Assembly: GCF_010894455.1 (NCBI RefSeq)
Contig: NZ_JAAIXY010000001.1
Span: forward strand, 248,001 to 312,000
Direction of reading: 5' to 3'
DNA from: Myxococcus eversor
GTDB taxonomy: Bacteria; Myxococcota; Myxococcia; Myxococcales; Myxococcaceae
Length of the DNA stretch: 64,000 nt
In this document: positions 8,701 to 17,366 of the stretch, piece after piece
How positions within the stretch are numbered: position 1 is the stretch's first letter
How the letters are laid out: each line of letters opens with the position of its first letter
Notes under the pieces: generated by a model
Told to the model about the DNA's origin: nothing
The model's database searches: none
What the model saw: the letters and a program-made list of their open reading frames with translations, nothing else
Made by a program: the position numbers and the translations under genes

Positions 8701-11234
8701 GTGCCCGCGTACGTCACGTTGGAGGGCAGGCAGTGCAGGTGCTTGACGAGCGCCGGCAGGCTGGCGCGTCCCAGCGTGGTGGTGAGCGTGCCCCACGGGG
8801 TGGCGCGCACCTGTTGCTGCGGGCACACGCCGTCGAAGGCCACCGTCTTCGTCGACTCGGTGAGCGTCAGCGCCGGCAGGCTCGCGTCGCGGAAGCCCTG
8901 TCCCTCCTCCTTCAGGCGCTTGAACGTGAGGCCCTGGTGCGTGGCGTCCTCGTACTCGCGGAAGGACACCTCGCGGACCTGGGGCGTGAGCGCGTCCGTG
9001 CGCGTGTCGGAGAGCAGCAGGCCGGCGAAGTCGTCTCCGTTGAGGAAGTTGACCGCGTGGCTCTCTTGCGGCGCGGTGCGCACGACGCTGTCGAAGCCGA
9101 CGAGGAAACCGCCCTGCGAGTGGTAGTTGGCCCCGAAGTACTGGTAGCCGTAGGTGACGGTGTCGTAGCCCGAGGACGCCGACGTCAGCGACGCGAGCAC
9201 CGGCTGCCGGAAGCGGGCCCCGGGTGCCGCGGGCAGGCGGGTATAGGTGAAGCCCAGCACGGTGCCCTTGCCGTCGTCCGCGGACTTGAGCAGCCCCGTC
9301 TCGGGTCCGTCCAGGGAGGTGCTGTAGGCATCCGAGCCCTTCGTCACGGTGAGGCTGGTGTTGCCGCTGCCCGCGAAGTCGCCCTGAGTCAATGCGCTCG
9401 TCGTCCCGTTGAAGAAGGTGAGCGCGGGGACGGTGACCTCGCGGAACTCGCTGCCGTTGTTGACGAAGAGCAGGGCGAGGCCCGGCTTCGACAACAGCAC
9501 GTCCGACAGGCCGTCGCGATTCACGTCGACGAACATGGCGGAGTAGGTGGCGAGCTGCGCCAGGCTGACGCCCGTCTTCGTCAGCACGGGGAACAGCTTG
9601 CTGGAGGCGGAGTCGAACGCGAACCTGCCGGTGCCCGGCCACACGTGCAGGCCGTTGGAGAGGCGCGCGACGATGTCCGGGATGCTGTCGCCGTTCATGT
9701 CATGGACCCACGTCGCCGTCGCGGACACGCTGGGCGTCAGCGTCCCGGTGACGGCGGCGCCGAAGCTGGTGCCGGGCGCCGCGCCGCTGGTGTTGGGACG
9801 CACCTGGAATCCGCCTGGGACGACGCGGATGAAGTCCGGCTGCTGGTCGCTGTCCAGGTCCACGAAGCGGGTGTGCGGGCCCAACTGCCACGCTCCCGTC
9901 AGGGACTGCTGGGACAGCAGCGTGCCCGCGCGGTCGCACACGCGGATGTCCGTGTTGGAGCCGCCGGGGTTGGTGATGGCCACGACCTCGGGCTTGAGCT
10001 GGTTGGGGCGCAGGCGCGCCAGCAGCCGGGGCTCGTTGCTCACGTTGGCGGTGGGACGGCACACCGACTGCGTGCCGGCGTTGGCTGGAGGCAGGGCCTC
10101 GGCGCGGAAGCCCGAGTCCTCCTGGACGTAGAGCATCTGCGCCTGGGCATGCTCGAAGTCGAGCCGGCCGTCCTCGTCCTCGTCCAGCAGCGTGGCGCGC
10201 CAGGGTTGGATGGCGTCCTGTCCCGCGGCGGCGAGCGTCGCGTCCAGCTTCGTCACCCGGGTGAAGCTGGCGGCGGCGAGCGCCTCCGCCGACGCGTGGT
10301 ACGTGTACCGGGCCGTGGGCGCCACCGTCACGTTGGGCGCCGTGCCGTAGGTCTGGTCCACCTGGGCCAGGTAGAAGGCCACGCCCTCCACGGGCTCGGT
10401 GAAGGTGAGCAGGTACTGCCACCGCGCCTCGAAGAGGCCCGTGCTCGCGTTCTTCGCCTTCACCGACACGGAGGACACGCGCCGGTCCAACCGCAGCTTC
10501 TTGCTGGAGCGGAAGTCATCCACCGGCTTCGCCAGCGTCGCGTAGCCCACGTCCACCTGGTACTGGAAGTCATTGCCGGTGCCGCCGTACTGCACCGTCG
10601 TCAGGAAGAGGCGGCCCGTCGCATTGGCCTCATAGGTGAAGCGCGTCTTGCGGCCCGTGGCGCTCACCACCTCGCGCAGGGACCAGGAGTAGATGCCCTT
10701 GGCCGTGCTCACCTGCGCGCCGTCGCCAAAGGTCCACACGCTGCCGTCGGGGTGGTACGCGGTGAGGGCCGTGGCGGACTGCTCCACGCGCACGGCGGGG
10801 GTCAGGTCCGCCGGATACCAGGCGCCGTCGGCGCCGCGCACGAGCCGGCCCCAGGGACTGGAGAGGTCGTCCGTCGCGTAATCCAGGTCGCCCCGGACGC
10901 GCCAGCGGCGGATTTCCAGCTTGGTCTGCCAGCCGTGCCCCCACTCGGACTGGCCCGCGTCGGAGGAGTAGGTGGGGAAGGGCGAGCCGAGCACCTCGCC
11001 CCTGTCCTTGGGGAGGGTGAAGGGGGAGGCCAGCGCGAAGCCGCCGCGCGCCACGTCGGCCGCGCCGAAGGCCGTCTGCGCGTAGGTGCCGATGAGCGAG
11101 CCTCGCTGAGGCGCTGCGAGCTGGGGAGGTTGAATCTTGGCGTCCGTGAAGCCAGCGGGCTGCGCGAGCGCGAGGGGAGAGACGAGCAGGGCGGTGCCGC
11201 CCAGCATCCGTCGGAAGAGGGAAAGATGTTTCAT
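5721..11234 (-). CDS. Secreted SpvB/RHS-type polymorphic toxin (TcB-TcC-like)
   Basis: 1,837 residues. A Sec signal peptide (MKHLSLFRR...LALAQP) is followed by an SpvB-like N-terminal region. Residues about 340-590 carry FG-GAP/VCBS-like repeats (LLDEDEDGRLDF, VDLDSDQQPDF, HDMNGDSIPDI, VDVNRDGLSDVL). Then comes a long YD/RHS-repeat shell, ending in the RHS core with DYDARINRFTTPDPL and closing at DPTG near residue 1665. In the RHS/Tc family this shell encapsulates a C-terminal toxin, autoproteolysed near the core motif. Here the tail is 172 residues: a hydrophobic Gly/Val-rich stretch, then a charged helical coiled coil ending EELKKFYEDNK. I recognise no toxin family. No immunity-sized gene lies directly downstream. 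The gene follows a giant lipoprotein gene on the same strand, separated by a hairpin. Confidence 0.88.
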   Translation of the reverse strand: MKHLSLFRRMLGGTALLVSPLALAQPAGFTDAKIQPPQLAAPQRGSLIGTYAQTAFGAADVARGGFALASPFTLPKDRGEVLGSPFPTYSSDAGQSEWGHGWQTKLEIRRWRVRGDLDYATDDLSSPWGRLVRGADGAWYPADLTPAVRVEQSATALTAYHPDGSVWTFGDGAQVSTAKGIYSWSLREVVSATGRKTRFTYEANATGRLFLTTVQYGGTGNDFQYQVDVGYATLAKPVDDFRSSKKLRLDRRVSSVSVKAKNASTGLFEARWQYLLTFTEPVEGVAFYLAQVDQTYGTAPNVTVAPTARYTYHASAEALAAASFTRVTKLDATLAAAGQDAIQPWRATLLDEDEDGRLDFEHAQAQMLYVQEDSGFRAEALPPANAGTQSVCRPTANVSNEPRLLARLRPNQLKPEVVAITNPGGSNTDIRVCDRAGTLLSQQSLTGAWQLGPHTRFVDLDSDQQPDFIRVVPGGFQVRPNTSGAAPGTSFGAAVTGTLTPSVSATATWVHDMNGDSIPDIVARLSNGLHVWPGTGRFAFDSASSKLFPVLTKTGVSLAQLATYSAMFVDVNRDGLSDVLLSKPGLALLFVNNGSEFREVTVPALTFFNGTTSALTQGDFAGSGNTSLTVTKGSDAYSTSLDGPETGLLKSADDGKGTVLGFTYTRLPAAPGARFRQPVLASLTSASSGYDTVTYGYQYFGANYHSQGGFLVGFDSVVRTAPQESHAVNFLNGDDFAGLLLSDTRTDALTPQVREVSFREYEDATHQGLTFKRLKEEGQGFRDASLPALTLTESTKTVAFDGVCPQQQVRATPWGTLTTTLGRASLPALVKHLHCLPSNVTYAGTHPQPALDFSYQGVITRNSVGLVQSVVAQGPQGAMPLQTVSYAADYTVKTVSEPGRGTTTFDYAPGRLLLSKVIQPDGVALEVTERHPLHDGLLTLTTRRGASTHVERFRYDGMERLAKRWDSLGVASEVNPNETLSYRFATATRPAGIAATALVDAGSNARRYTEEYSTAAGEDVAKTRLIPEGWVVDGLTLHSRQQREKTRYVRPNLPANTDMAALDYATLLGGIEQTSSVRTAVFGYDVEKVLRHHADVQQALATSWALEGGRLVVETQENGMQTRRQFLDAAKRMTRYEDELGFAYSYTYDSLGRLRSVTMPDSQGHRLAYDAYGRVNRMERDGVANVDFQYAPGTWLVSAKQFRTPGNTLVRGESYQYDGIGRRTGITHTSATGGVKSYQLYYDGASPAAPANTSVPGLLTATSGDGYTKRMEYRTDGTLSKSTLQLSGWRTVESELTYAESGEVSQEVTRVKDAGGAVLSTTTLGYSWDAWGRMSALTRNGQPWASVQYNGLGQTAKVDFGGGTSVEMGYDALTRQRTTLMHTTPAWTSGIAWKLNARGLTGSEVMGLGGTTLVRQYGYSPQGFLSSAQDAQHVYDYGFDAMGLSTHISDASGTRNLVTGANTLVAGGVTYTMDGLGRTVGRDDLSLTYGPDGQVATATKGTQSWSFLYDEDGERLLKRDGSGTPLAAYLEGGAYLDGAGITQPVRVDSQLVGALQNGTFRLLSTDRRGTVMADADGTPRIASPFGDRATHPTGAAALDYVEKAYDADLGFVRMGVRDYDARINRFTTPDPLFLEDLEKCRASPVECNLYSYVSNRPLDLVDPTGTEEKPLTHGDAVGNGVSVGAPIAIAAGVRVGGPKVVSGVKAGYDLGKRFLNNPVVSTLRKGNSALKVVKFIGGCINGSNPLFSEPLAQSRARFIREAIQEMEQQQANLHHELGSYLEEASQSHPDEARMDEVHQRIRELAAEDQALQKKIDKASENLESAEEELKKFYEDNK

Positions 11235-11289
11235 GGTCCTACCTGATGGGTGAAGTGCTGACGACAGTGGTACTGCGAGACGACAGGGC

Positions 11290-11324
11290 GGCGGAGCGCG
11301 GGGCGTTCCCCACGTCGCTCCGCC
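11290..11324 (-). terminator. Hairpin between giant lipoprotein and RHS genes
   Basis: GGCGGAGCG (11290-11298) and CGCTCCGCC (11316-11324) form a 9-bp stem. A second stem, GGGG/CCCC, sits inside it, so almost the whole 35 nt folds. It lies 24 bp after the stop codon of the giant lipoprotein gene. It could end that transcript or attenuate read-through into the RHS gene. No T-run follows. Confidence 0.6.
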
Positions 11325-11348
11325 ACCCTCGAGGAAACCAAAGAGGGA

Positions 11349-14300
11349 CTACTGGCAGACGGTGACGCCGGAGACCGGAGTCGCCAGCTCCAGCACGTCC
11401 ACCTTCATGGTGATGACCAGCGCCGAGGCCTCGTCGAACAGCGCGGAAGGCACGTTGCCCAGCCGGATGTTGAAGGTGCCGAACGGCGACAGGCCATTGC
11501 CGGCGATGGTCGCGAACGGCTGCTGGAGGTCCTGCGCGAAGAGCGTCAACACCTCGATGTCGTTGCCGAACAGGAGATGGGGCGCCCCGACGAGGAAGTC
11601 CTGGTTGAGCATCACGTAGTTCTTGAGGCCCGTCGTGGAGGGATGGGACAGCACGTCACCCCACCGCACGGGCACCGTCAGGCCCGCCTGCGAGTCCGCC
11701 GCGTTGGTGCTGCTGAAGGGGCGGACGACCTGGATGCCCAGGTTCTTGATGATGGGCATGTGGTGCTGGCAGAGCAGCGCGCCACCCTGACCTCCCACGC
11801 TGTACAGGTCCTCCGGCGTGAGGGTGATGCTCACCTCGCCCGAGCCCGCCAGGAGCGTGTTCCACAGCGTCTCCGAGCGCTCCGCGTTCGCCGCGTGCCA
11901 CTGGGTGGGCATGCTGAACGCGGGGTTGGGGAAGGCGAACGCAATCGCCACGTCCTTGGGCAGCTTGTCGGTGATGCGCGCCTGGGCCAGGGCCGTCTCG
12001 ACGGCGGTGACGGCCGCGAGCGCCTTGTCGGCGAGCACCGTGAAGTCATCGGACCAGTTCGCCTGCAACAGCGCGTTGATGTCCGCGTTCGTCTTCAAGC
12101 TCACCAGGGAGTTGGGGTGGCGCAAATCCAGCGTCGGGTAGAGGTACTCGGTGACGAGCCCCGTCAACGCGCGCGACTTGTCACGCAGCTCCTCGCCATC
12201 CAGGTTGCGCAGGCGCCACAGCGGCAACAGGCGCAGCAGCCGCGCCTGGTTGGCGCCATTCGTCAGGTCATCCGCCAGGGACTGGATGTCGAGCAGCTGG
12301 AGCTCAATCGCGCGCTCCACGGTGCGCAGTTGCACCAGTCGCTCCAGTCGGGCGAGCTCCTGGGTGACGAACGTCACGAAGAGCGAGCTGAAGATGTCCG
12401 GCATGCCGCTCAACTGGCAGCCCGGGCACTCCACGCTGTACTGCTGGAGCAGTCGCGACTCGGCGTTGGCGCGCAGGGCCTCCAGCTCCGCGTTCGTCAC
12501 GCGCCCCTGCTCCACGTGGGCCGGCGTCGCCCCGCGCAGCTCGGTCATCACCGTGGCCATGGCCTTGCCCAGCGCCCGGGCGGCTTCGCCGGTGGGCATC
12601 AGCCGCACGCTCTTCACCGTGAGCCGGTGGGACACGTCGTCCATGCAGGAGCCCACGTCGTTCACCACCAGGAAGTAGTCGCTGTCCGCCTCCACGATGA
12701 CGCCCGTGTGCGGCGACTGGAGCACCTGCACGTCGCGGATGTGGTTGCGGCTGGTGCCTCCCGGCGTCATCGCCACCAGCAGCAGGCTGCCCACCGGCGC
12801 GTCCGGGAAGGGCGTGTTCGGCAGGCGCAGGCCCATGGAGAAGCTCGCGGTGCTGCGCTGCTCGCTGCCGGAATTCTCGTTGTACGTCCCTTCGATGCCC
12901 GTCGAGCTGTTCACGCAGGCCTCGGCCGACACGTAGGCCGTCGTCCCGTTGCCGAAGAACTCCGCGCCGACCTCCGTCTTGACGCCCGCGCACAGCCGGG
13001 TCTCCACCGAGCTCTTCGCGAACATGGACAGGTTGGAGCTCTCCGCTTGATAGCCGCTGCCGGAGAAGGTGACGGTGTAGCCCCCGGGGCCCGTGAGGGC
13101 CTTGCCGTTGCCCAGGTTGATGGCGGTCGGCGCGTTGCTGGTGGGGTGGGGCAGCACCGCTCCGGAGATGGCGCAGCTCGGCGTGTAGTCGCCTGCCACC
13201 TCGAAGTTCAGCAGCTCGCCGCGCAACGCGGGGATGCCGAAGGCCTGGGGACCGCCGGCGCCACCCGGGCCCGGCTGGCGCACCGCGAGCGTGAGGATGT
13301 TGAACGTCCCACCCGGAGCGTGGCGTGCCTCATCCGCGCCGATGCTGAGCACCTGCACCGGCCCGCGCTGGATGTCCGTGCCCAGGTTCGGCGACTCGAT
13401 GTCCAGCGCGGTGTTGAACGCCGCCGCGAAGTCGTTGAACTGGGTCCGCTGCAGCTCCAGGTTGTCCTGGAGGCCGACGAGGTCCGCGTTGAGGGAGTAG
13501 AACTCGTTGAGCTTGCGCGCCAGCGTGGTCCGCACCGTCTTCTGGTTGGCGGCGTTGGCCACCTCGCCGAGCACCTCGTTGATGAGCGCGGTGCGGTGCT
13601 GGGTGAACTCGTTCAGGGCCGTGGTGAGCGCGCTCTTGCGCGTCGTTACGACGTCATTGATGAAGTTGGCCTTGTACTCCTCGATGCCCGTCTTCAGCGT
13701 GTCGCGCGAGGTGCTGACGAAGAAGCCAGACTTGGCGTAGCTGTTGGAACAGGCATCCGCCTTCTCCACCATCTGTGCCCAGCGGGCCAGCGGAGCGGGA
13801 GCGCCCGCGGCGCCGCTCTTGAGCAGGGCGGGGCTGTAGGTCGTCTCGCCCGTGGCGGACAGCACCGCCTGGGTGAAGGTTGCGTGGTTTGCGTGCAGCA
13901 GGCCGAACACCGCGACCCAGCCCGCGTGGTCCTCTCCGGCCGTGTTCAGCTTGTTGGCCGCCGCCATCGCCGCCTGGAGCGAGGGGGCCTCCGGCACGGC
14001 GCCGAACAGCGCCCACAGCTCTCCCGTCTCGGTGTCCACCGTGCCGCCACCGCAGCCCTTGAAGCGGCAGCCGAGGTCGTGCAGGTAGCTGAAGTCCTCC
14101 ATGCGCTGGAACAGGCCGCTGAAGCCGTCACCCAGCAGCATCAGCAGGGGAGGGCCGCTCATCGCGGGCGTCCCCGTCAGCGTCGCCTCCAGCACCGCCT
14201 GGTCCACCAGCAGGCCCGCGTTGAGCGGCTGGGCGTGCAGCGGCAGGCCATTCACGTTGAGCAGGGCGTTCTCGTAGGCGACCTTCCAGAACATGCCGAA

Positions 14301-15815
14301 CGTCTCGCTGAGCTGCTTCATCAGCACCGGGCTGTTGAGGGCGCCGGGGAACATCTGTGCCTGCTGCACCGCGTACCAGTCGCTGATGGACTTCAGGTGG
14401 GTGCGCACGTCCTCCGCGTTGGGCACCTTGCGCTGGAGCGTGTCGTTGGGGACGTCCTCGCGGCGCAAGTCGGAGAGGGTCCGCTCGTACAGCTTCACCC
14501 ACATGGCGTGGTACTTCTCGCGGTACACGTCGCCCTGGCAGACGCCCGCGGGCACCGCCGCCGCCTGGGAGGCGAGGCCCACGCAGTAGGAGACCTGGGA
14601 ACGGGCGGAGATGCCCGGGACATGGGCCGACGCGAAGCGGGTGCAGGTGTCCATCGCCGCGTTGAGGGCGGTCAGGCTGACGCCGCAGCCGGTCGTGGTC
14701 GGGGCGATGAAGCCGGCGCTGCAGGTGGTGTTCGCGCTCGGGTCTGACAGATACAGGCCTCGGATGAACTGTGCCTGTGCGGGCGTGAGCTGGTGGCCGT
14801 GCAGCTCGAAGAGCAGCTTCAGGCGGGAGACGACCTCGCCGCGAAGCTGCGCGCCTCCGGCTCCTGCGGGGAGTCCCGAGGCCAGGCCCTGCTGCAGCAG
14901 ACAGTCATACTTCGCGGTGACCTGGGTGGTGGTGGACTGGGCGGTGAGCGCCAGGTGGTCGCACGTGCGGCAGAACGGCTGCTGCACATAGAGCGGGGAG
15001 GCCTCGTAGTTCTTCGGGCTCATGGCGCCCCACTTCGTTGACGCGGCCTGCTTCACGGCGGACAGGGAGGTGCCGGCCGTGTGGTACAGCGGGTTCGCGT
15101 TGCACGCGGACACCACGTCATCGCCGAAGCTGTTGTGTCGGCACGTGGGGTAGATGGGCTTCGTCGTGTCGTCGCAGGAGTAGCTGCCCGTGGAGGCTCC
15201 GCAGGCTGCGTCCGCCTTGAGGATGTACGTGGGCCACTGGGTCAGCGTGTACGAGCAGGAGCCGGAGGAGGTTTCCAGCTCGCCGGCGCCGTTGTAGCTC
15301 TGGATGGTGACGAGGTTTCGGTCCGCGAGCGGGAGGCTGTTGCGCTTCGCGTTCGCCGCCGAGAGGCACTGGGTGGCGCAGTTGAAGCGGGTGACCGTCG
15401 TGCAGATTTCGATTTCAGGCGTGTGCGGCTTGGGCCTGCAAATCTCTTCCGAGTACGAGGAGCAGGAGGAGACCGTCGTATTGAAGGCCGTCGTCTTGCG
15501 GCTCTCGACGCCGAACTGGGGCAGGCGGCACGACGGATAGTTGAAGCAGGTCTTCTGCTGGTAGCCGGTGAGGGCGCCGCAGCTGCTGTTGGTGCCGGAC
15601 TTGTTGCAGTCGAGTCCGTACTGCCAGGGCACCGCGCAGACGTTGGACGGGTCTCCCGCGGAGGCCCAGGCCAGGCGGGTGTCATCACACGCGCCATTGA
15701 GCGTCTGCGGGGCCGCCGACAGGGCCTCCACGTCGTTCACTTCCTCCTCGGAAGCCTCTCCGCAGGCCATCAGGGCCAGGAGGACTCCGAGACACCACGG
15801 GCTCAACGAACGCAT
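11349..15815 (-). CDS. Giant secreted lipoprotein of unknown function
   Basis: 1,488 residues. A GGGAGGAG ribosome-binding site 9 nt upstream selects the ATG at 15815 over a GTG nine bases earlier. The signal peptide ends in LLALMACGE (lipobox). The first ~300 residues are very Cys-rich (pairs such as CNKSGTNSSC, CRTC), then a largely helical region (about 300-850), a beta-like segment with Gly/Ser/Asn (about 850-1080), another long helical region, and a C-terminal beta domain with ITLTPEDLYSVGG. I recognise no named family. Position directly upstream of the RHS toxin on the same strand suggests a partner role (delivery, anchoring or chaperoning), but that is inference. A weak size analogy to TcA subunits is not supported by any motif I can see. 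Confidence 0.8.
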   Translation of the reverse strand: MRSLSPWCLGVLLALMACGEASEEEVNDVEALSAAPQTLNGACDDTRLAWASAGDPSNVCAVPWQYGLDCNKSGTNSSCGALTGYQQKTCFNYPSCRLPQFGVESRKTTAFNTTVSSCSSYSEEICRPKPHTPEIEICTTVTRFNCATQCLSAANAKRNSLPLADRNLVTIQSYNGAGELETSSGSCSYTLTQWPTYILKADAACGASTGSYSCDDTTKPIYPTCRHNSFGDDVVSACNANPLYHTAGTSLSAVKQAASTKWGAMSPKNYEASPLYVQQPFCRTCDHLALTAQSTTTQVTAKYDCLLQQGLASGLPAGAGGAQLRGEVVSRLKLLFELHGHQLTPAQAQFIRGLYLSDPSANTTCSAGFIAPTTTGCGVSLTALNAAMDTCTRFASAHVPGISARSQVSYCVGLASQAAAVPAGVCQGDVYREKYHAMWVKLYERTLSDLRREDVPNDTLQRKVPNAEDVRTHLKSISDWYAVQQAQMFPGALNSPVLMKQLSETFGMFWKVAYENALLNVNGLPLHAQPLNAGLLVDQAVLEATLTGTPAMSGPPLLMLLGDGFSGLFQRMEDFSYLHDLGCRFKGCGGGTVDTETGELWALFGAVPEAPSLQAAMAAANKLNTAGEDHAGWVAVFGLLHANHATFTQAVLSATGETTYSPALLKSGAAGAPAPLARWAQMVEKADACSNSYAKSGFFVSTSRDTLKTGIEEYKANFINDVVTTRKSALTTALNEFTQHRTALINEVLGEVANAANQKTVRTTLARKLNEFYSLNADLVGLQDNLELQRTQFNDFAAAFNTALDIESPNLGTDIQRGPVQVLSIGADEARHAPGGTFNILTLAVRQPGPGGAGGPQAFGIPALRGELLNFEVAGDYTPSCAISGAVLPHPTSNAPTAINLGNGKALTGPGGYTVTFSGSGYQAESSNLSMFAKSSVETRLCAGVKTEVGAEFFGNGTTAYVSAEACVNSSTGIEGTYNENSGSEQRSTASFSMGLRLPNTPFPDAPVGSLLLVAMTPGGTSRNHIRDVQVLQSPHTGVIVEADSDYFLVVNDVGSCMDDVSHRLTVKSVRLMPTGEAARALGKAMATVMTELRGATPAHVEQGRVTNAELEALRANAESRLLQQYSVECPGCQLSGMPDIFSSLFVTFVTQELARLERLVQLRTVERAIELQLLDIQSLADDLTNGANQARLLRLLPLWRLRNLDGEELRDKSRALTGLVTEYLYPTLDLRHPNSLVSLKTNADINALLQANWSDDFTVLADKALAAVTAVETALAQARITDKLPKDVAIAFAFPNPAFSMPTQWHAANAERSETLWNTLLAGSGEVSITLTPEDLYSVGGQGGALLCQHHMPIIKNLGIQVVRPFSSTNAADSQAGLTVPVRWGDVLSHPSTTGLKNYVMLNQDFLVGAPHLLFGNDIEVLTLFAQDLQQPFATIAGNGLSPFGTFNIRLGNVPSALFDEASALVITMKVDVLELATPVSGVTVCQ

Positions 15816-16006
15816 GAAACACACTCCTCCCGTGGAGCACGCGCAGGTGCGCGGCTCCCGGGGCTGTGGGCACTTCCAGGGCGCCCTGGGTCAGGGACTG
15901 CGATGCGACTCGCGCGGGCCACGCTCGGGGAGGAGCGCGGGCCCGCGGCGGTGTCGTGAAGGCTGTCGGGGAGGGGAACGGAGCCCGCGCCGGATATTCC
16001 CGGGGA

Positions 16007-16207
16007 CTATTCCGTTCTGGATGCGGCTGGGGTTGCCCGCGACTCGTGGGGCGGCCTCTTCGGCCTGGGGCGCTGGCACTGCCACGGGTTGACGGCCGAG
16101 AGGCGGCTCCCGGCCGTCTTGTCCATCGTCAGCGTCGCGTCGCTGTCGCAGGCACGGATGGCCTCCAACTGTTCCTGGAGGCCATCAATGCCGTCGCCCT
16201 GCTTCAC
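16007..16207 (-). CDS. Possible 66-residue ORF directly after the MBL gene
   Basis: A GTG at 16207 lies one base after the TGA of the upstream hydrolase gene, in a translational-coupling position. The peptide starts VKQGDGIDGLQEQLEAIRA and carries two Cys (RACDSD, WQCQ). The first 45 residues look like a real amphipathic protein, while the end is Arg/Pro-rich like random high-GC translation. It may be the remnant of a lost gene. A perfect 11-bp hairpin lies inside it. Low confidence. Confidence 0.25.
   Translation of the reverse strand: MKQGDGIDGLQEQLEAIRACDSDATLTMDKTAGSRLSAVNPWQCQRPRPKRPPHESRATPAASRTE
16091..16118 (-). terminator. Hairpin downstream of the MBL hydrolase
   Basis: GACGGCCG and CGGCCGTC form a perfect 8-bp stem with a 12-nt loop, about 90 bp beyond the hydrolase stop. 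It is a plausible terminator, though it would fall inside the doubtful small ORF at 16007-16207. The rest of 15816-16208 holds the giant lipoprotein promoter and nothing else I can support. Confidence 0.45.
16157..16186. repeat. Perfect 11-bp inverted repeat
   Basis: GATGGCCTCCA and TGGAGGCCATC are separated by 8 nt. It is 23 bp downstream of the MBL gene stop, so it may be that gene's real terminator. Alternatively it is a structured site inside the small ORF. Confidence 0.6.
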
Positions 16208-16208
16208 C

Positions 16209-17222
16209 TCACTCCGCGCCGACCTTCGCCTCCGGCCACCGCTGGCCCGAGCTGTAATTGGCGGGAATCCACCGGTAGCTCCTCCCCTCCGCGCCCAGGC
16301 GACCCAGTCCGGGGAAGGGCATGTGCGCGAGGCCCAGCAGGTCTCCGCGCGCCGCGGCGTCCGCGAACACACGCGCTCGCTGGGCGGCCGCGGCGCGGTC
16401 GTCGACGTCATAGGCGACCGTCACCGAGGGCTCACGAAGCTGCACCGAGCCGAAGTGCATGAGGTCACCGAACAAGACCAGCCGCTGCCTCCGGCTCTCG
16501 ATGACGTAGCTGCTGTGCCCCGGCGTATGTCCAACGGTCGCCATGACGCGGATGCCCGGGACGATGGAGTCCCCGCCGCCGAACGTCCTCAGCTTCCCGG
16601 CGACGCGGTAGGGCTCCACCATCGCTCGCGCCTCCTCGAAGTACTTCGGGTCCACGTTTCCCCTCGGCTTCTCACGCCCGAGCCAGAAGTCCGCTTCGCG
16701 CGCGTGGACCTGGAGGATGGCGTTGGGGAACGCCCGGCGCGTGTTGGACATCAGCCCGCCGGAGTGGTCGGAATGGATGTGCGTGAGCAGCACCACGTCA
16801 ATCTGTTCGGGCTGGTAGCCCGCGGCTTGAATGCTCTGCTGAAGCTGGCCGCCCACGCCGGGGCCGAAGAAGCTGCCCACCCCCGTGTCCACGAGCACCA
16901 GCGCCGTGCCGGTGTTGACGAGGAACGCGTTGATGGACAACTCGACGGGGTCCTCGAGGTGGTCGCGCGCGAGCAACTCCTTCACCCGCTCCGGCGTCGT
17001 GTGCGTCGCCACATCGCGCACGACTTGTGGAACGGTTCCGTCGGACAGCGCGGTGATTTCGAAGTCGCCCAGCATCATCCGGTAGAAGCCAGGCGCTTGC
17101 GTTCGCACCTGGGGCGCGGCTGAGTGGGCGGAGGCCGGAAGCAGTGAAGCGATGGCCAGCACCAGCATCGTGAGGGCGCGTGAGACTGCGAGGAAGGCAC
17201 TGCGAGGCAGGGGTCTTGTCAT
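16209..17222 (-). CDS. Secreted metallo-beta-lactamase-fold hydrolase
   Basis: 337 residues. A signal peptide (hydrophobic 14-32, ending near SAHSA) suggests export. The MBL zinc motif THIHSDH lies at residues 147-153. Further metal ligands follow in order: the His of VGHTPGH, the Asp of FGDLMH and the His of GLAHMPFPG, so a two-metal centre looks complete. Members of this branch hydrolyse lactones or other esters. Quorum-quenching lactonase activity is possible but not demonstrated by sequence. The ATG at 17222 gives the signal peptide; longer readings lack one. It is divergent from a LysR gene, with a dyad between them, so LysR control is likely. Confidence 0.88.
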   Translation of the reverse strand: MTRPLPRSAFLAVSRALTMLVLAIASLLPASAHSAAPQVRTQAPGFYRMMLGDFEITALSDGTVPQVVRDVATHTTPERVKELLARDHLEDPVELSINAFLVNTGTALVLVDTGVGSFFGPGVGGQLQQSIQAAGYQPEQIDVVLLTHIHSDHSGGLMSNTRRAFPNAILQVHAREADFWLGREKPRGNVDPKYFEEARAMVEPYRVAGKLRTFGGGDSIVPGIRVMATVGHTPGHSSYVIESRRQRLVLFGDLMHFGSVQLREPSVTVAYDVDDRAAAAQRARVFADAAARGDLLGLAHMPFPGLGRLGAEGRSYRWIPANYSSGQRWPEAKVGAE

Positions 17223-17279
17223 GGGAGAGGAGATAGCGCCCGGCCTCGTCTTGGATAAACGGGCGCTCCTCTCACACAC

Positions 17280-17297
17280 TGTTTCACCCCAGAAACA
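17280..17297. promoter_or_regulatory. Candidate LysR operator in divergent promoter
   Basis: TGTTTC-N6-GAAACA, a perfect 6-bp dyad in an AT-richer patch, lies in the 144-bp gap between the divergent hydrolase (start 17222) and LysR gene (start 17367). This is the standard location for a LysR-type site controlling both genes. Confidence 0.55.
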
Positions 17298-17366
17298 ATC
17301 AGGAGCGCGTCGCGGAGCCCTGGGGCGCACAGGATGGACGCGATATGCCGCGAGTGGAGGTGGAAG

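Noticed and set aside
7551-14747. Very long open frames on the plus strand opposite the RHS and giant lipoprotein genes
   Set aside because: They are rich in Arg, His, Gly and Val, lack signals and domains, and mirror the opposite strand's codon bias. They are artefacts of high GC content.
11349-15815. Giant lipoprotein as a TcA toxin subunit
   Set aside because: Size and position invite the idea, but I see no TcA neuraminidase-like or TcB-binding motif, and a lipoprotein signal argues against it.
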